From the IMG/VR virus record IMGVR_UViG_3300048113_000511, positions 1-23,002 of that record: a DNA stretch of 23,002 bases, one strand, 5' to 3'. The position numbers and the translations under genes are program-made. The DNA comes from a virus. Under the pieces are notes generated by a model, which was not told the DNA's origin, made no database searches, and saw only the letters and a list, made by a program, of their open reading frames with translations. Below, piece after piece: positions 17,362 to 23,002 of this stretch (the stretch's first letter is position 1; the number at the start of each line of letters is the position of its first letter).

Positions 17362-19158
17362 TTACTCTTTGTATGCAGTGAACGAGGAATTAGCAACGTC
17401 AACGTCAAGATAGACCTCACGGACTGCCTTGATATCATTAGAAAGTGGTTTTACTCTTAGTGAAATGCGATTATCAAAGAAACTGCCCTTGATGATAGTT
17501 AGAGCATACATTTGCAGTTCACCTTTTACATAATCAATATCGCCTACTTCACTGTCAAGGACAACCTTTTCGCCAGTTACGCTATCTAGTCTATATAGGA
17601 CAATTTTGCCAGACCTATCTTCAAGATAGACATCAAAAGTTGGGTATTCAGTCACTCTAAAACCAGTGCTAGACAGGACTGGATCATCACAATCTTTGTC
17701 AAATGCATTTTGAAAACATACTTCGTAATAAAAAGTAGAATTGAGAGAAGGATAAAAATCTTTTCTCATTGTAACATCTGTTAGGTTAGAGTTAATGCTA
17801 CGGTCTGCATCATCAATAACTCCAACCATCTTACTATATCTGAACTTACCATTGAACTTCTCAGTGTCCGAAGTATCAAGATATAATTGCACACCACCAA
17901 TAACTTTGTCTCTGATCTGTGCTGGTGTTTGGTCAGTTGAGTTTTTATTGTAGTAAATCTTGCTGCTTAACTCAACATATAAAATAGATGGGTCAATTAA
18001 TTGTGGTTCAACTGATGCAACTACGTACTTCTTGAGTTCATCAACAATACCGCTCTTTGTTAATGATGTGAGGTAACTTGCATCCTTTGGCTTCAATGCA
18101 ATAAAGACTTTACCATACTGAGGAGGTTCTTGGTCTTCGCCACCAAAAATAATGATATCGCTAGTTGCAGGATATACTTGGCGTACAATAGCTTCATAGT
18201 CCTGAGAGGTCACTGCACGGTTCTGTGTGCCGTATGCCTTTGGTGCGGTGTATTTGATCTTCTGTGTGCTTTCAATCTCTTCACCACCCGCAGAGGCAGT
18301 AGTAGAAGTGATAGAGGTTGTGAATGCACTAGGAGATACACCATTTGGGTTTTCAAGTACACCAGAGAAAACAAATGTTTTTACTCCATTGCTTTCTGGA
18401 CCTGCTGTAGTAAGATAAGAAACTTCAATTCTTGCATTGTTCTCTAGCTTTGCTCCTAGAACACCGTCACCCATAAGAATTTCATATCTTTCGTCCTCAA
18501 TCTCGTCAAGGAAGAAGACTTTAGATGTGCCATCAACACCTAGAATGTTATCTGCTACAAGGTATGGTTCACTGAAGCTTCCTCCAGTTGGAAATACCTT
18601 CACTCTAATCGTGTTGGTGTCAATATTTTGATTGTCAAGAAGGAATCTCTGACTCTTAAGTGCTGTATTGACTGTAAATGTATTAACTAGTTGCGTTCCT
18701 TCGTTTACAGCAACATCAGTAAATGTAGCAACGTTATTAGCAACCTGTGCTTTTACATCGTTAAGTACAACATACTGATATAGACTGTTATCATAAGAAG
18801 CAATAAATCCAGTTCCTTTCTGGAGAATCAGTTCAGTGTCAGTTGTTGGGTTGGAATAAGTTACAGTAAAAGAGACATACGCAGTAGGAGAGGTAGCACT
18901 TTTGGGTCTGTACCCTAGTTGCTTCGCAATCGCTACTACGTTGTCCCTTAAGGTGGCAGAATCAATGAATAGTTCATTGACTACCATATTGGTGTTAAAC
19001 GCCGTATAATACGTATTATAGGCAAGTGTATCAAGTAGAGTAGTTAATGCAGATCCCTCAAAGTCATAGTCCGTAAAGTCTGACTGTCCTCTCAAGTATT
19101 CCTTGAGCTGTGCTTTGATATCTTCAAAGTCTAAGTTGGCAACCTGGGTATAAGGCAT
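17362..19158 (-). CDS. 6: Baseplate wedge protein gp6
   Basis: A 598-residue protein, close to T4 gp6 (660 residues), the wedge subunit that forms the inner ring linking wedges around the hub. It belongs to the baseplate J / gp6 group. The N-terminus has the family pattern: FEDIKAQLKEYL (11-22), DYDFEGSALTTLLDTLAYNT (29-48), then NMVVNELFIDSATLRDNVV (57-75) and AKQLGYRPKS. The mid part (GDGVLGAKLENNARIEVSYLTT) fits the beta-rich region of such proteins, and QDYEAIVRQVYP matches the 'DYE' segment typical of baseplate J-like proteins. The start overlaps the gene 25 stop by one base (TAATG), so translation is probably coupled. The gp7-like giant follows after 5 bases. Assignment is strong. Confidence 0.93.
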   Translation of the reverse strand: MPYTQVANLDFEDIKAQLKEYLRGQSDFTDYDFEGSALTTLLDTLAYNTYYTAFNTNMVVNELFIDSATLRDNVVAIAKQLGYRPKSATSPTAYVSFTVTYSNPTTDTELILQKGTGFIASYDNSLYQYVVLNDVKAQVANNVATFTDVAVNEGTQLVNTFTVNTALKSQRFLLDNQNIDTNTIRVKVFPTGGSFSEPYLVADNILGVDGTSKVFFLDEIEDERYEILMGDGVLGAKLENNARIEVSYLTTAGPESNGVKTFVFSGVLENPNGVSPSAFTTSITSTTASAGGEEIESTQKIKYTAPKAYGTQNRAVTSQDYEAIVRQVYPATSDIIIFGGEDQEPPQYGKVFIALKPKDASYLTSLTKSGIVDELKKYVVASVEPQLIDPSILYVELSSKIYYNKNSTDQTPAQIRDKVIGGVQLYLDTSDTEKFNGKFRYSKMVGVIDDADRSINSNLTDVTMRKDFYPSLNSTFYYEVCFQNAFDKDCDDPVLSSTGFRVTEYPTFDVYLEDRSGKIVLYRLDSVTGEKVVLDSEVGDIDYVKGELQMYALTIIKGSFFDNRISLRVKPLSNDIKAVREVYLDVDVANSSFTAYKE

Positions 19159-19550
19159 TATCGTGTACGCTCTAAGAAGAAGTCTACTGCTACTGGTGCA
19201 TCCTCTCTTCCAACAATTTTGAATTGCACTTCAACCTGGTATGCATTATTGTCAAAATCAGGCTCACAGTAAATTCTTTCTACCAAGATTCTTGGTTCGT
19301 ATATTTTTAAAATATCTCTAATTTCTGTTTTAATGAGACCAGCAGATGCATAATCCATCGGTTCAAAAAGAACTCTCTTAATATTAGATCCCAAATTTGG
19401 TTGGAAAGGACGCTCACCTTTATTTGTAAGAAGCAAATTAGAAATAGACTGCAATATTGCAGCCTTATCCTTCACTGTTACCAAATCACTGGTAACAGGA
19501 TGCTTCTTAAACATAACACTCAGATCTTTGAATGTCTGAAAGGTTGGCAT
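19158..19550 (-). CDS. 25: Baseplate wedge subunit / sheath initiator gp25
   Basis: A 130-residue protein, almost the length of T4 gp25 (132). gp25 sits in the inner baseplate, binds gp6 and gp53 and starts sheath polymerisation. The GPW/gp25 family pattern is clear: ILQSISNLLLTNKGERPFQP (32-51), IKRVLFEPMD (57-66) and the conserved EPR triad in IYEPRI (83-88), followed by the beta-hairpin YQVEVQFKIVG (104-114). It has no lysozyme features. The ATG at 19550 lies 25 bases after a late promoter core, so its leader is short, and no strong ribosome site is visible. Gene 6 follows with a one-base overlap, as expected for an interacting pair. Confidence 0.95.
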   Translation of the reverse strand: MPTFQTFKDLSVMFKKHPVTSDLVTVKDKAAILQSISNLLLTNKGERPFQPNLGSNIKRVLFEPMDYASAGLIKTEIRDILKIYEPRILVERIYCEPDFDNNAYQVEVQFKIVGREDAPVAVDFFLERTR

Positions 19551-19574
19551 TTAGACACAGCAGTAGGCTGTTTC

Positions 19575-19582
19575 TATTTATC
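19575..19582 (-). promoter_or_regulatory. Late promoter for gene 25
   Basis: On the minus strand this reads GATAAATA, one base off the T4 late consensus. It overlaps the TGA stop codon (19583-19581) of the preceding 64-residue gene. The predicted transcript would have a leader of about 18 bases before gene 25 and would carry genes 25, 6 and the giant gene. Confidence 0.65.
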
Positions 19583-19775
19583 ACTTACCACAGAATCCGT
19601 CTGCCCACTCTTGACTATTATCAAAGATATCTTCATTCTTTGCTTTGTTGCGATTACGCTTCGCTGCAATGTTTAGATATTTGTCACTATCAGTTTCAGT
19701 GATAAGTGTCATACCTTCATTAACAAAGTCTTCACCTTTGTCAACTGATCCGTCTAAGTGGTTAGGGTGTCCCAT
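19581..19775 (-). CDS. Small conserved-type phage protein, unknown function (64 aa)
   Basis: A 64-residue hydrophilic protein beginning MGHPNHLDGSVDKGEDF and ending QEWADGFCGK. It is rich in Asp, Glu, Lys and Asn, with no hydrophobic segment and a single Cys near the end. A clear AGGAG ribosome site lies 7 bases before the ATG, and the start overlaps the end of the 219-residue gene by 14 bases, both supporting a real gene. Its stop codon is inside the late promoter of gene 25. I do not recognise a domain; its place next to gene 25 suggests a virion or assembly role but does not prove it. Confidence 0.75.
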   Translation of the reverse strand: MGHPNHLDGSVDKGEDFVNEGMTLITETDSDKYLNIAAKRNRNKAKNEDIFDNSQEWADGFCGK

Positions 19776-20421
19776 TGTTTTTCTCCTGTTGTGTTTGCCA
19801 AAAATAATCGTCAGTGTCTCCTAGGCGTCCCCAGTCCGTTCCTCCTTCAACTTCATACTCTATGGTAGATACTTTAAAGTCGGGGAACACAGGGTCCTCA
19901 GGAGTCAGTGAGAGGTCATACAGACGCATCCTGTTATTTGGATACAATGCATACTGACCATTCTTTAATGCGATGCAATTGTGAGATTTATGCTCTTGTG
20001 GAGTCTCACTCACATTATTATCTATTACATCTGGATTTGCATGGTAGTTATCAAGTGTAAACAAATACTTACCCTTTTGGAGCTTATGATCACGAGTGAA
20101 TAACTCTACATCCATCTGTGCTACAAATCCTTTATTGATTGCCATGACTCCATAGTCCATACAATTCCAGAATTGTAGATTCGCCAAATCCATGTCTATG
20201 ACTGGGGTTTGGGGGGATTGTAAAAATGCACTGATGGGTAGTTTGTCATACATTGCACCATATGTTGGTAAGTATGTCTCAAAGTAAAAAGCACGCCCAG
20301 GTATGCTTTTAGCAGCTACCCAGACGCCCTCTACAAACTCCCCATGTCCATCTTGATGATCTCGTAAGTATTCCCTACGAACCCAAACTTTCTCTGCAGG
20401 AAGATTGCAAATTAAATTCAT
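19762..20421 (-). CDS. Uncharacterised phage protein (219 aa)
   Basis: A 219-residue soluble protein starting MNLICNLPAEKVWVRREYL, with no signal peptide or membrane helix. It is rich in aromatic residues (AFYFETYLPTYGAMYDKL near 46-63; LANLQFWNCMDYGVMAINKGF near 80-100), consistent with a compact beta-rich fold. The C-terminal part ends in an acidic DTDDYFWQTQQEKNNGTP tail. Its ATG overlaps the TGA stop of the 49-residue gene (ATGA), indicating translational coupling, and its end overlaps the 64-residue gene. I do not recognise the family. Position between PAAR and gene 25 makes a tail, hub or assembly role plausible only by context. Confidence 0.82.
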   Translation of the reverse strand: MNLICNLPAEKVWVRREYLRDHQDGHGEFVEGVWVAAKSIPGRAFYFETYLPTYGAMYDKLPISAFLQSPQTPVIDMDLANLQFWNCMDYGVMAINKGFVAQMDVELFTRDHKLQKGKYLFTLDNYHANPDVIDNNVSETPQEHKSHNCIALKNGQYALYPNNRMRLYDLSLTPEDPVFPDFKVSTIEYEVEGGTDWGRLGDTDDYFWQTQQEKNNGTP

Positions 20422-20567
20422 CCTCTACCTTGTCCTCTATAACGCTTACGCTTGTTATTGCGAGATGTAGCAGCGTATTTCGTATGCTTACCACGTCCTT
20501 GACGAGTACGTTTTGGTCTAGACTCAATCGTCTCAGCCCCTGATAATCCAACTCTACTCTTTGCCAT
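20418..20567 (-). CDS. Very basic 49-residue phage protein, unknown function
   Basis: A 49-residue protein starting MAKSRVGLSGAETIESRPKR and ending RNNKRKRYRGQGRG. It has 16 Lys or Arg residues against only 2 Glu, is Gly-rich at the end and lacks hydrophobic segments, so it is probably disordered and may bind nucleic acid or an acidic protein. Its TGA overlaps the ATG of the next gene. The start is uncertain: AGGAG at 20584-20588 is 16 bases before the ATG at 20567 but only 4 bases before an in-frame TTG at 20579, which would add MIQI. The composition and coupling argue that it is real despite its size. Confidence 0.78.
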   Translation of the reverse strand: MAKSRVGLSGAETIESRPKRTRQGRGKHTKYAATSRNNKRKRYRGQGRG

Positions 20568-20590
20568 AATTTGAATCAATTGACTCCTAT

Positions 20591-20596
20591 ATTATA
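20591..20596 (-). promoter_or_regulatory. Weak promoter-like TATAAT in the PAAR / 49-aa gene gap
   Basis: The 37-base gap holds GATATAATATAGGAG on the minus strand. The TATAAT resembles a sigma-70 -10 box or a poor late core, but no convincing -35 box is visible and the AGGAG ribosome site follows directly. Low-confidence site. Confidence 0.2.
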
Positions 20597-20604
20597 TCAC
20601 AAGA

Positions 20605-20934
20605 TCATGCAGATGCAAATACCGTTAGGCTACAATAATGCAATGTGATGGGACCAGGAACTGTGGTCGCACTAACAAAAGCAGCAGGCCGACCGTTGAT
20701 CAAAACTTTTTTACTAGTGTTTTCACCAACAATAACTGTCTCTACATCACAGATAGGAGGAAACGTTGGTGTGCAGTGTTGTTCAGATACATCACCAACA
20801 CGATGAGCAAATGATCCATTAATCTTCACATTAGAAGAACATGCCACACCAAGTGTAGCAAATGTTGGTGGGATAAATCCAGCATGTGTCATGTAACCTG
20901 CACCACCTGGCATCTGAAGAGTAAAAGGTTTCAT
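20605..20934 (-). CDS. PAAR-motif spike tip protein
   Basis: A 109-residue protein of PAAR type, the small zinc-binding cone that caps the central spike of contractile tails (T4 gp5.4). It has the expected length, a Gly-rich N-terminus (MPGGAGYMTHAG, 8-19), VKINGSFAHRVGD (36-48) as the typical 'V-x-I-NG-xx-xxR-xGD' core, VLINGRPAAFVSA (77-89) as the second repeat, and a His/Cys set (H44, H53, C54, H99, C101) suited to metal binding. It begins inside the last codons of the 425-residue gene (ATGA overlap) but also has its own late promoter. The upstream 425-residue protein may be a structural partner; that is inference. Confidence 0.9.
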   Translation of the reverse strand: MKPFTLQMPGGAGYMTHAGFIPPTFATLGVACSSNVKINGSFAHRVGDVSEQHCTPTFPPICDVETVIVGENTSKKVLINGRPAAFVSATTVPGPITLHYCSLTVFASA

Positions 20935-22208
20935 AAGTCTTCAAAATCTGTATTATTTATCGCGCCCCTACTTGTTAACTCCTCAATTCTATCTCCAAGA
21001 TAGTCACCATTGTATACTACAGGCATATAGAAATACCAAATATTATTCAAAAGATTAGATCCAAACGTCTCCAATCCTATTTGTCCTAATTCTAATAAGC
21101 CTTCTTCAGTATCAGGTGGTATGGCATCTGGTACAATAACTGTCTCACAACTTACTTTGATTGTAAAAACAACCTGATTCAACCTTGACGGTACAAACTG
21201 CTGTACAATGCCTGCTTCATACTTTACGAAGGGTATACCATCAGAAGTTATTTGAACCGCACTAGAGGTCCTTGCACGCTGCTCTGGGAATCCTTCTGAT
21301 GCATACTGAACACTAGAGTATGTCCAATCAAACCAATTGCTTCGCGAGTCGGCGCTTCCGCTCGTGACAATCTGTTCAAATCCTACAGGATTACCTGTAT
21401 CTTGATTCGTGTACTCTGCTGAGGTAATATCAAACGTTGAATTAGCTATATCAAACCCAACCTTCCTCCATATACCATCAGTCCTTATTCGGAGTATCTC
21501 TTGATATGTGTCAGGCTCAAAATCACCTTGTAAAAATGCAATCTCTGCATCATCACTCGCAAACCCTTGAGATAATCTATAGTTCTTTGCATTTACCTCA
21601 AAATGACTCTGATTATACCTCGTGCCATTTACAATGATCATCTCCTGATCATAAAAGGCATACTCAGTAACTCTCCCACTAACCTCGGAGATACCAACAT
21701 AACCTAGGAAAAGAATTGGAGGTACTGAATTATTTCTGATAACTAACCCAGGATCCAGATTCTCCACTGGTGATCCATCAAACACTGAGTCAATAATACC
21801 GCCTTCCCCTGGTTCATACTTTCGCCATCCTGCAGTTTGCATCACAGTGTCATAACCAGTCGGTGTGTATTCTCCCTGGTCTTGTGTTTCCTCTATACTG
21901 CGTGGCCACACATTAATATGGGTAACCTCACATTCCATGTTAAAAATACGCTCATCCTCTAAAACTGGTATCATCCATATCTGAGTATCTCCAATATCCT
22001 TCCAACCAATGAATGGTGACGTTTCAGAGAAAAATCCAGGCTGCAGAAAATCCCATTCATCTGCTGTGTTCTTCGGATAAAACCTTCCAGCATAAAATGC
22101 AATACCATTCTGTTCCCGAAGAACATCAATCTTTGAAATATCTACTAACTCAATGGGACCGATACCTCCCATCGTGTTTGCAAATATATTGATCCATGGT
22201 ACTGCCAT
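20931..22208 (-). CDS. Uncharacterised, probably virion structural protein (425 aa)
   Basis: A 425-residue protein starting MAVPWINIFANTMGGIGPIEL. It has no signal peptide or transmembrane helix and is rich in beta-prone and aromatic residues (QIWMIPVLEDERIF near 77-90; SNWFDWTYSSVQYASEGFPEQ near 289-309). The C-terminus ends in an acidic NTDFEDL tail. I recognise no named domain. The start overlaps the preceding gene's stop by one base (TAATG), and its last codons overlap the PAAR start. Cotranscription with PAAR and gp25 points to a tail, spike or baseplate component, but no T4 counterpart (for example gp53 or gp5) could be matched. The coding call is firm, the role is inferred. Confidence 0.85.
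   Translation of the reverse strand: MAVPWINIFANTMGGIGPIELVDISKIDVLREQNGIAFYAGRFYPKNTADEWDFLQPGFFSETSPFIGWKDIGDTQIWMIPVLEDERIFNMECEVTHINVWPRSIEETQDQGEYTPTGYDTVMQTAGWRKYEPGEGGIIDSVFDGSPVENLDPGLVIRNNSVPPILFLGYVGISEVSGRVTEYAFYDQEMIIVNGTRYNQSHFEVNAKNYRLSQGFASDDAEIAFLQGDFEPDTYQEILRIRTDGIWRKVGFDIANSTFDITSAEYTNQDTGNPVGFEQIVTSGSADSRSNWFDWTYSSVQYASEGFPEQRARTSSAVQITSDGIPFVKYEAGIVQQFVPSRLNQVVFTIKVSCETVIVPDAIPPDTEEGLLELGQIGLETFGSNLLNNIWYFYMPVVYNGDYLGDRIEELTSRGAINNTDFEDL
20954..20961 (-). promoter_or_regulatory. Late promoter inside the 3' end of the 425-aa gene, for PAAR
   Basis: Minus-strand GATAAATA embedded in the coding sequence for the final residues (around INNTDF) of the 425-residue protein. It is 20 bases upstream of the PAAR ATG, giving a predicted leader of about 13 bases. 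Match quality equals that of the gene 25 promoter. Confidence 0.55.
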
Positions 22209-22438
22209 TATACTGTCTTCGCAACCTGTAAAAGATCTTTCTTGATACCCTCCACATTGTTATGCAAATAATCTAATGTCTGAGCAATCGTCTCGTAATC
22301 CTCAGACTTCGGACGCTGATACATCAAGGTGGGGCGCTCTAGCTGGGAGATCCGTTGGTCCAGGCTCGTCAACCTCTCTGACAGCCATAGGAGTGTTCTC
22401 TCCTGCTCGCTCAATTTCTGCTGTAACTCTTCCATCAT
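22208..22438 (-). CDS. Small coiled-coil protein, unknown function (76 aa)
   Basis: Starts MMEELQQKLSEQERTLLWLSERL and continues with LTSLDQRISQLERP. The heptad-like spacing of Leu, Ile and Trp over the first 36 residues predicts a coiled coil; the rest (DYETIAQTLDYLHNNVEGIKKDLLQVAK) is also helical. I chose the ATG at 22438 because it has GAGG 8 bases upstream inside a GAGGTGATC match to the 16S rRNA 3' end; a GTG at 22447 lies within that ribosome site and is unlikely. The stop overlaps the start of the 425-residue gene. The first half overlaps another frame. It may be an assembly or structural helper; function unknown. Confidence 0.72.
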   Translation of the reverse strand: MMEELQQKLSEQERTLLWLSERLTSLDQRISQLERPTLMYQRPKSEDYETIAQTLDYLHNNVEGIKKDLLQVAKTV

Positions 22439-22550
22439 TTTGATCACCTCTTAGGAATGCATTGGACGCACGACTCTCAAACTGATCACAGAACTGGTCA
22501 AAGTTTTCTATGATATTGTCGTAGTCGCTAAAATCAACTTTTTGGGGCAT
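22302..22550 (-). CDS. Small acidic protein overlapping the coiled-coil gene in another frame (82 aa)
   Basis: Starts MPQKVDFSDYDNIIENFDQF and continues DQFESRASNAFLRGDQNDGR. The first 34 residues lie outside the overlap and look like a genuine acidic, helical protein segment. The last 46 or so are encoded in the same DNA as the coiled-coil protein but in a different frame and are low in hydrophobic residues, as expected for an unconstrained tail. A late promoter lies 58 bases upstream. No ribosome site is obvious before the ATG at 22550. A real gene seems likely from position and the N-terminal sequence, but its true end could differ in relatives. Confidence 0.55.
   Translation of the reverse strand: MPQKVDFSDYDNIIENFDQFCDQFESRASNAFLRGDQNDGRVTAEIERAGENTPMAVREVDEPGPTDLPARAPHLDVSASEV
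22442..22450 (-). promoter_or_regulatory. Extended Shine-Dalgarno (GAGGTGATC)
   Basis: On the minus strand GAGGTGATC is fully complementary to the GATCACCTC of the bacterial 16S rRNA 3' end, and the flanking TAA extends the similarity with one G missing. It lies inside the codons for RGD of the 82-residue gene and fixes the start of the coiled-coil gene at 22438. It is much stronger than the other ribosome sites in this window. Confidence 0.75.
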
Positions 22551-22607
22551 TTTTTTGCTGGGAAAATTTTTCTAGTTTCAGGGTTTTGAAAAACCAATTT
22601 CCAAATA

Positions 22608-22615
22608 TATTTATC
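22608..22615 (-). promoter_or_regulatory. Late promoter upstream of the small overlapping genes
   Basis: Minus-strand GATAAATA (context CCGATAAATATATTTGG), one base off the late consensus, 58 bases before the ATG at 22550. It probably starts the transcript carrying the 82-residue, coiled-coil and 425-residue genes. Confidence 0.6.
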
Positions 22616-22756
22616 GGTCGTCTGGATACTTTTGTAGGTTAGGGGAGTCATGCGTTTTTGGAATCGCTAGGCGCATCGCTAAGGGGGCTAGGGGGGGCAT
22701 ATAACAGTCGCTAGACTGTCTACCCCTGTCCCCTGTGCTCCTGAGGGGTGCTACCC
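22616..22756. other. GC-rich non-coding spacer with hairpins and a short repeat
   Basis: This spacer is far richer in G and C than the AT-rich structural genes. It holds the hexamer TCGCTA three times on the plus strand (22664, 22676, 22708), G-runs (for example 22690-22697), and a hairpin with 6-base arms ACAGTC/GACTGT at 22704-22719. That hairpin is flanked by facing CCCC/GGGG tracts that could extend it. No T-run follows, so it is not a standard terminator; it may still stop or stabilise RNA from the upstream gene. Confidence 0.5.
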
Positions 22757-22760
22757 TCAG
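22741..22760. other. Hairpin overlapping the stop codon of the DUF7249-like gene
   Basis: Perfect 7-base arms CTGAGGG / CCCTCAG with a 6-base loop. One arm includes the TGA stop (22759-22757). There is no downstream T-run on the minus strand, so it is better seen as an RNA 3' stabilising or weak terminating structure. Confidence 0.45.
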
Positions 22761-22978
22761 AGCTCTGCCAGCATCGCATCCATCTCATCTGTGTCTACGT
22801 CATCGGATAACCAGGAGATGCCGTCGCCTGTGATGTACTCGCCGTACTCATCAATCCAACGCTTTGCCCACTTGCGGTAGCCCAGGTTCTGATTCTCCTT
22901 AGCGTGACGGTAGATCGTCTCATCGTTGCCGATCCAAAGAGCGACGTTCCAAGTGGCGTGGTTTGCCCAACCGTTCAT
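22757..22978 (-). CDS. DUF7249-like small phage protein (73 aa)
   Basis: A 73-residue protein starting MNGWANHATWNVALWIGNDE. The N-x-x-TWNVALWI-x-ND core matches the short phage and bacterial family I know as DUF7249, whose function is unknown. The middle (YRKWAKRWIDEYGEY) is Trp- and Tyr-rich, and the C-terminus (DDVDTDEMDAMLAEL) is acidic. AGGA about 7 bases before the ATG at 22978 supports the start. Its codons are markedly GC-rich (CTG, GGC, ATC, CGC) compared with the AGA- and ATA-using structural genes, suggesting a separate origin or expression class. It is the only gene here that does not look structural. Confidence 0.8.
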   Translation of the reverse strand: MNGWANHATWNVALWIGNDETIYRHAKENQNLGYRKWAKRWIDEYGEYITGDGISWLSDDVDTDEMDAMLAEL

Positions 22979-23002
22979 GCTGTGTCCTGTGTGGTTTACT
23001 CT

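Noticed and set aside
19158-19550. gp25 as a lysozyme, an annotation often copied to this family
   Set aside because: The sequence shows the EPR-containing sheath-initiator fold and no catalytic lysozyme motif.
22439-22447. GTG at 22447 as start of the coiled-coil gene (79 residues)
   Set aside because: The GTG is part of the GAGGTGATC ribosome site itself; the ATG at 22438 has correct spacing.
22302-22550. A sequencing or programmed frameshift joining the two small right-end genes into one protein
   Set aside because: The second frame has its own strong ribosome site and start, and no slippery sequence is evident at the junction.
22741-22760. Rho-independent terminator after the DUF7249-like gene
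   Set aside because: The hairpin is good, but no T-run follows on the minus strand; kept only as a hairpin.
1-23002. tRNA genes, CRISPR arrays, insertion sequences or attachment sites
   Set aside because: Almost all of the window is coding on one strand, and the few gaps hold only promoters, a terminator and hairpins. No cloverleaf, regularly spaced repeats or transposase were seen.

Overview
This window looks like part of the late structural region of a T4-like cyanophage (Kyanoviridae-type myovirus of marine Synechococcus or Prochlorococcus). The evidence is a run of baseplate genes in T4 order (25, 6, a gene-7-like giant, 8), AT-rich coding sequence, several T4-type late promoters (TATAAATA or GATAAATA) and a PAAR spike-tip gene. 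All supported genes lie on the minus strand, so transcription runs from high to low coordinates. No tRNA, rRNA, CRISPR array, integrase or insertion sequence was seen.

Right end (22.2-23.0 kb), upstream in transcription: a small GC-rich gene with an NHATWNVALWI motif (DUF7249-like). A GC-rich, hairpin-containing spacer and a late promoter follow. Next come two small genes overlapping in different frames; the second has an unusually long Shine-Dalgarno match inside the first.

Middle (19.1-22.2 kb): a 425-residue protein of unknown function, a PAAR tip protein with its own late promoter, an extremely basic 49-residue protein, two uncharacterised proteins (219 and 64 residues) and gp25 (sheath initiator / baseplate wedge), which also has its own late promoter. 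Junctions are tight (ATGA or TAATG overlaps), as expected for translational coupling.

Left (1-19.2 kb): gp6 (598 residues) is followed by a 3436-residue protein in the gene 7 position. It appears to hold two separated blocks that resemble the C-terminal part of T4 gp7, with about 1500 residues of repeated beta-type modules between them and about 1600 more after them. Then come gp8 (604 residues, much longer than T4 gp8), a Rho-independent terminator, a late promoter and the 5' part of a DUF4815-type structural protein of at least 1692 residues that runs off the left edge.

Functionally, gp25, gp6, gp7-like and gp8 are the wedge core that surrounds the tail hub and initiates the sheath, and PAAR caps the membrane-piercing spike. 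The DUF4815 protein probably lies at the baseplate periphery or connects to fibres. Repeated modules shared by the giant protein, gp8 and probably the DUF4815 protein suggest that these baseplate proteins grew by exchanging or duplicating small surface domains.
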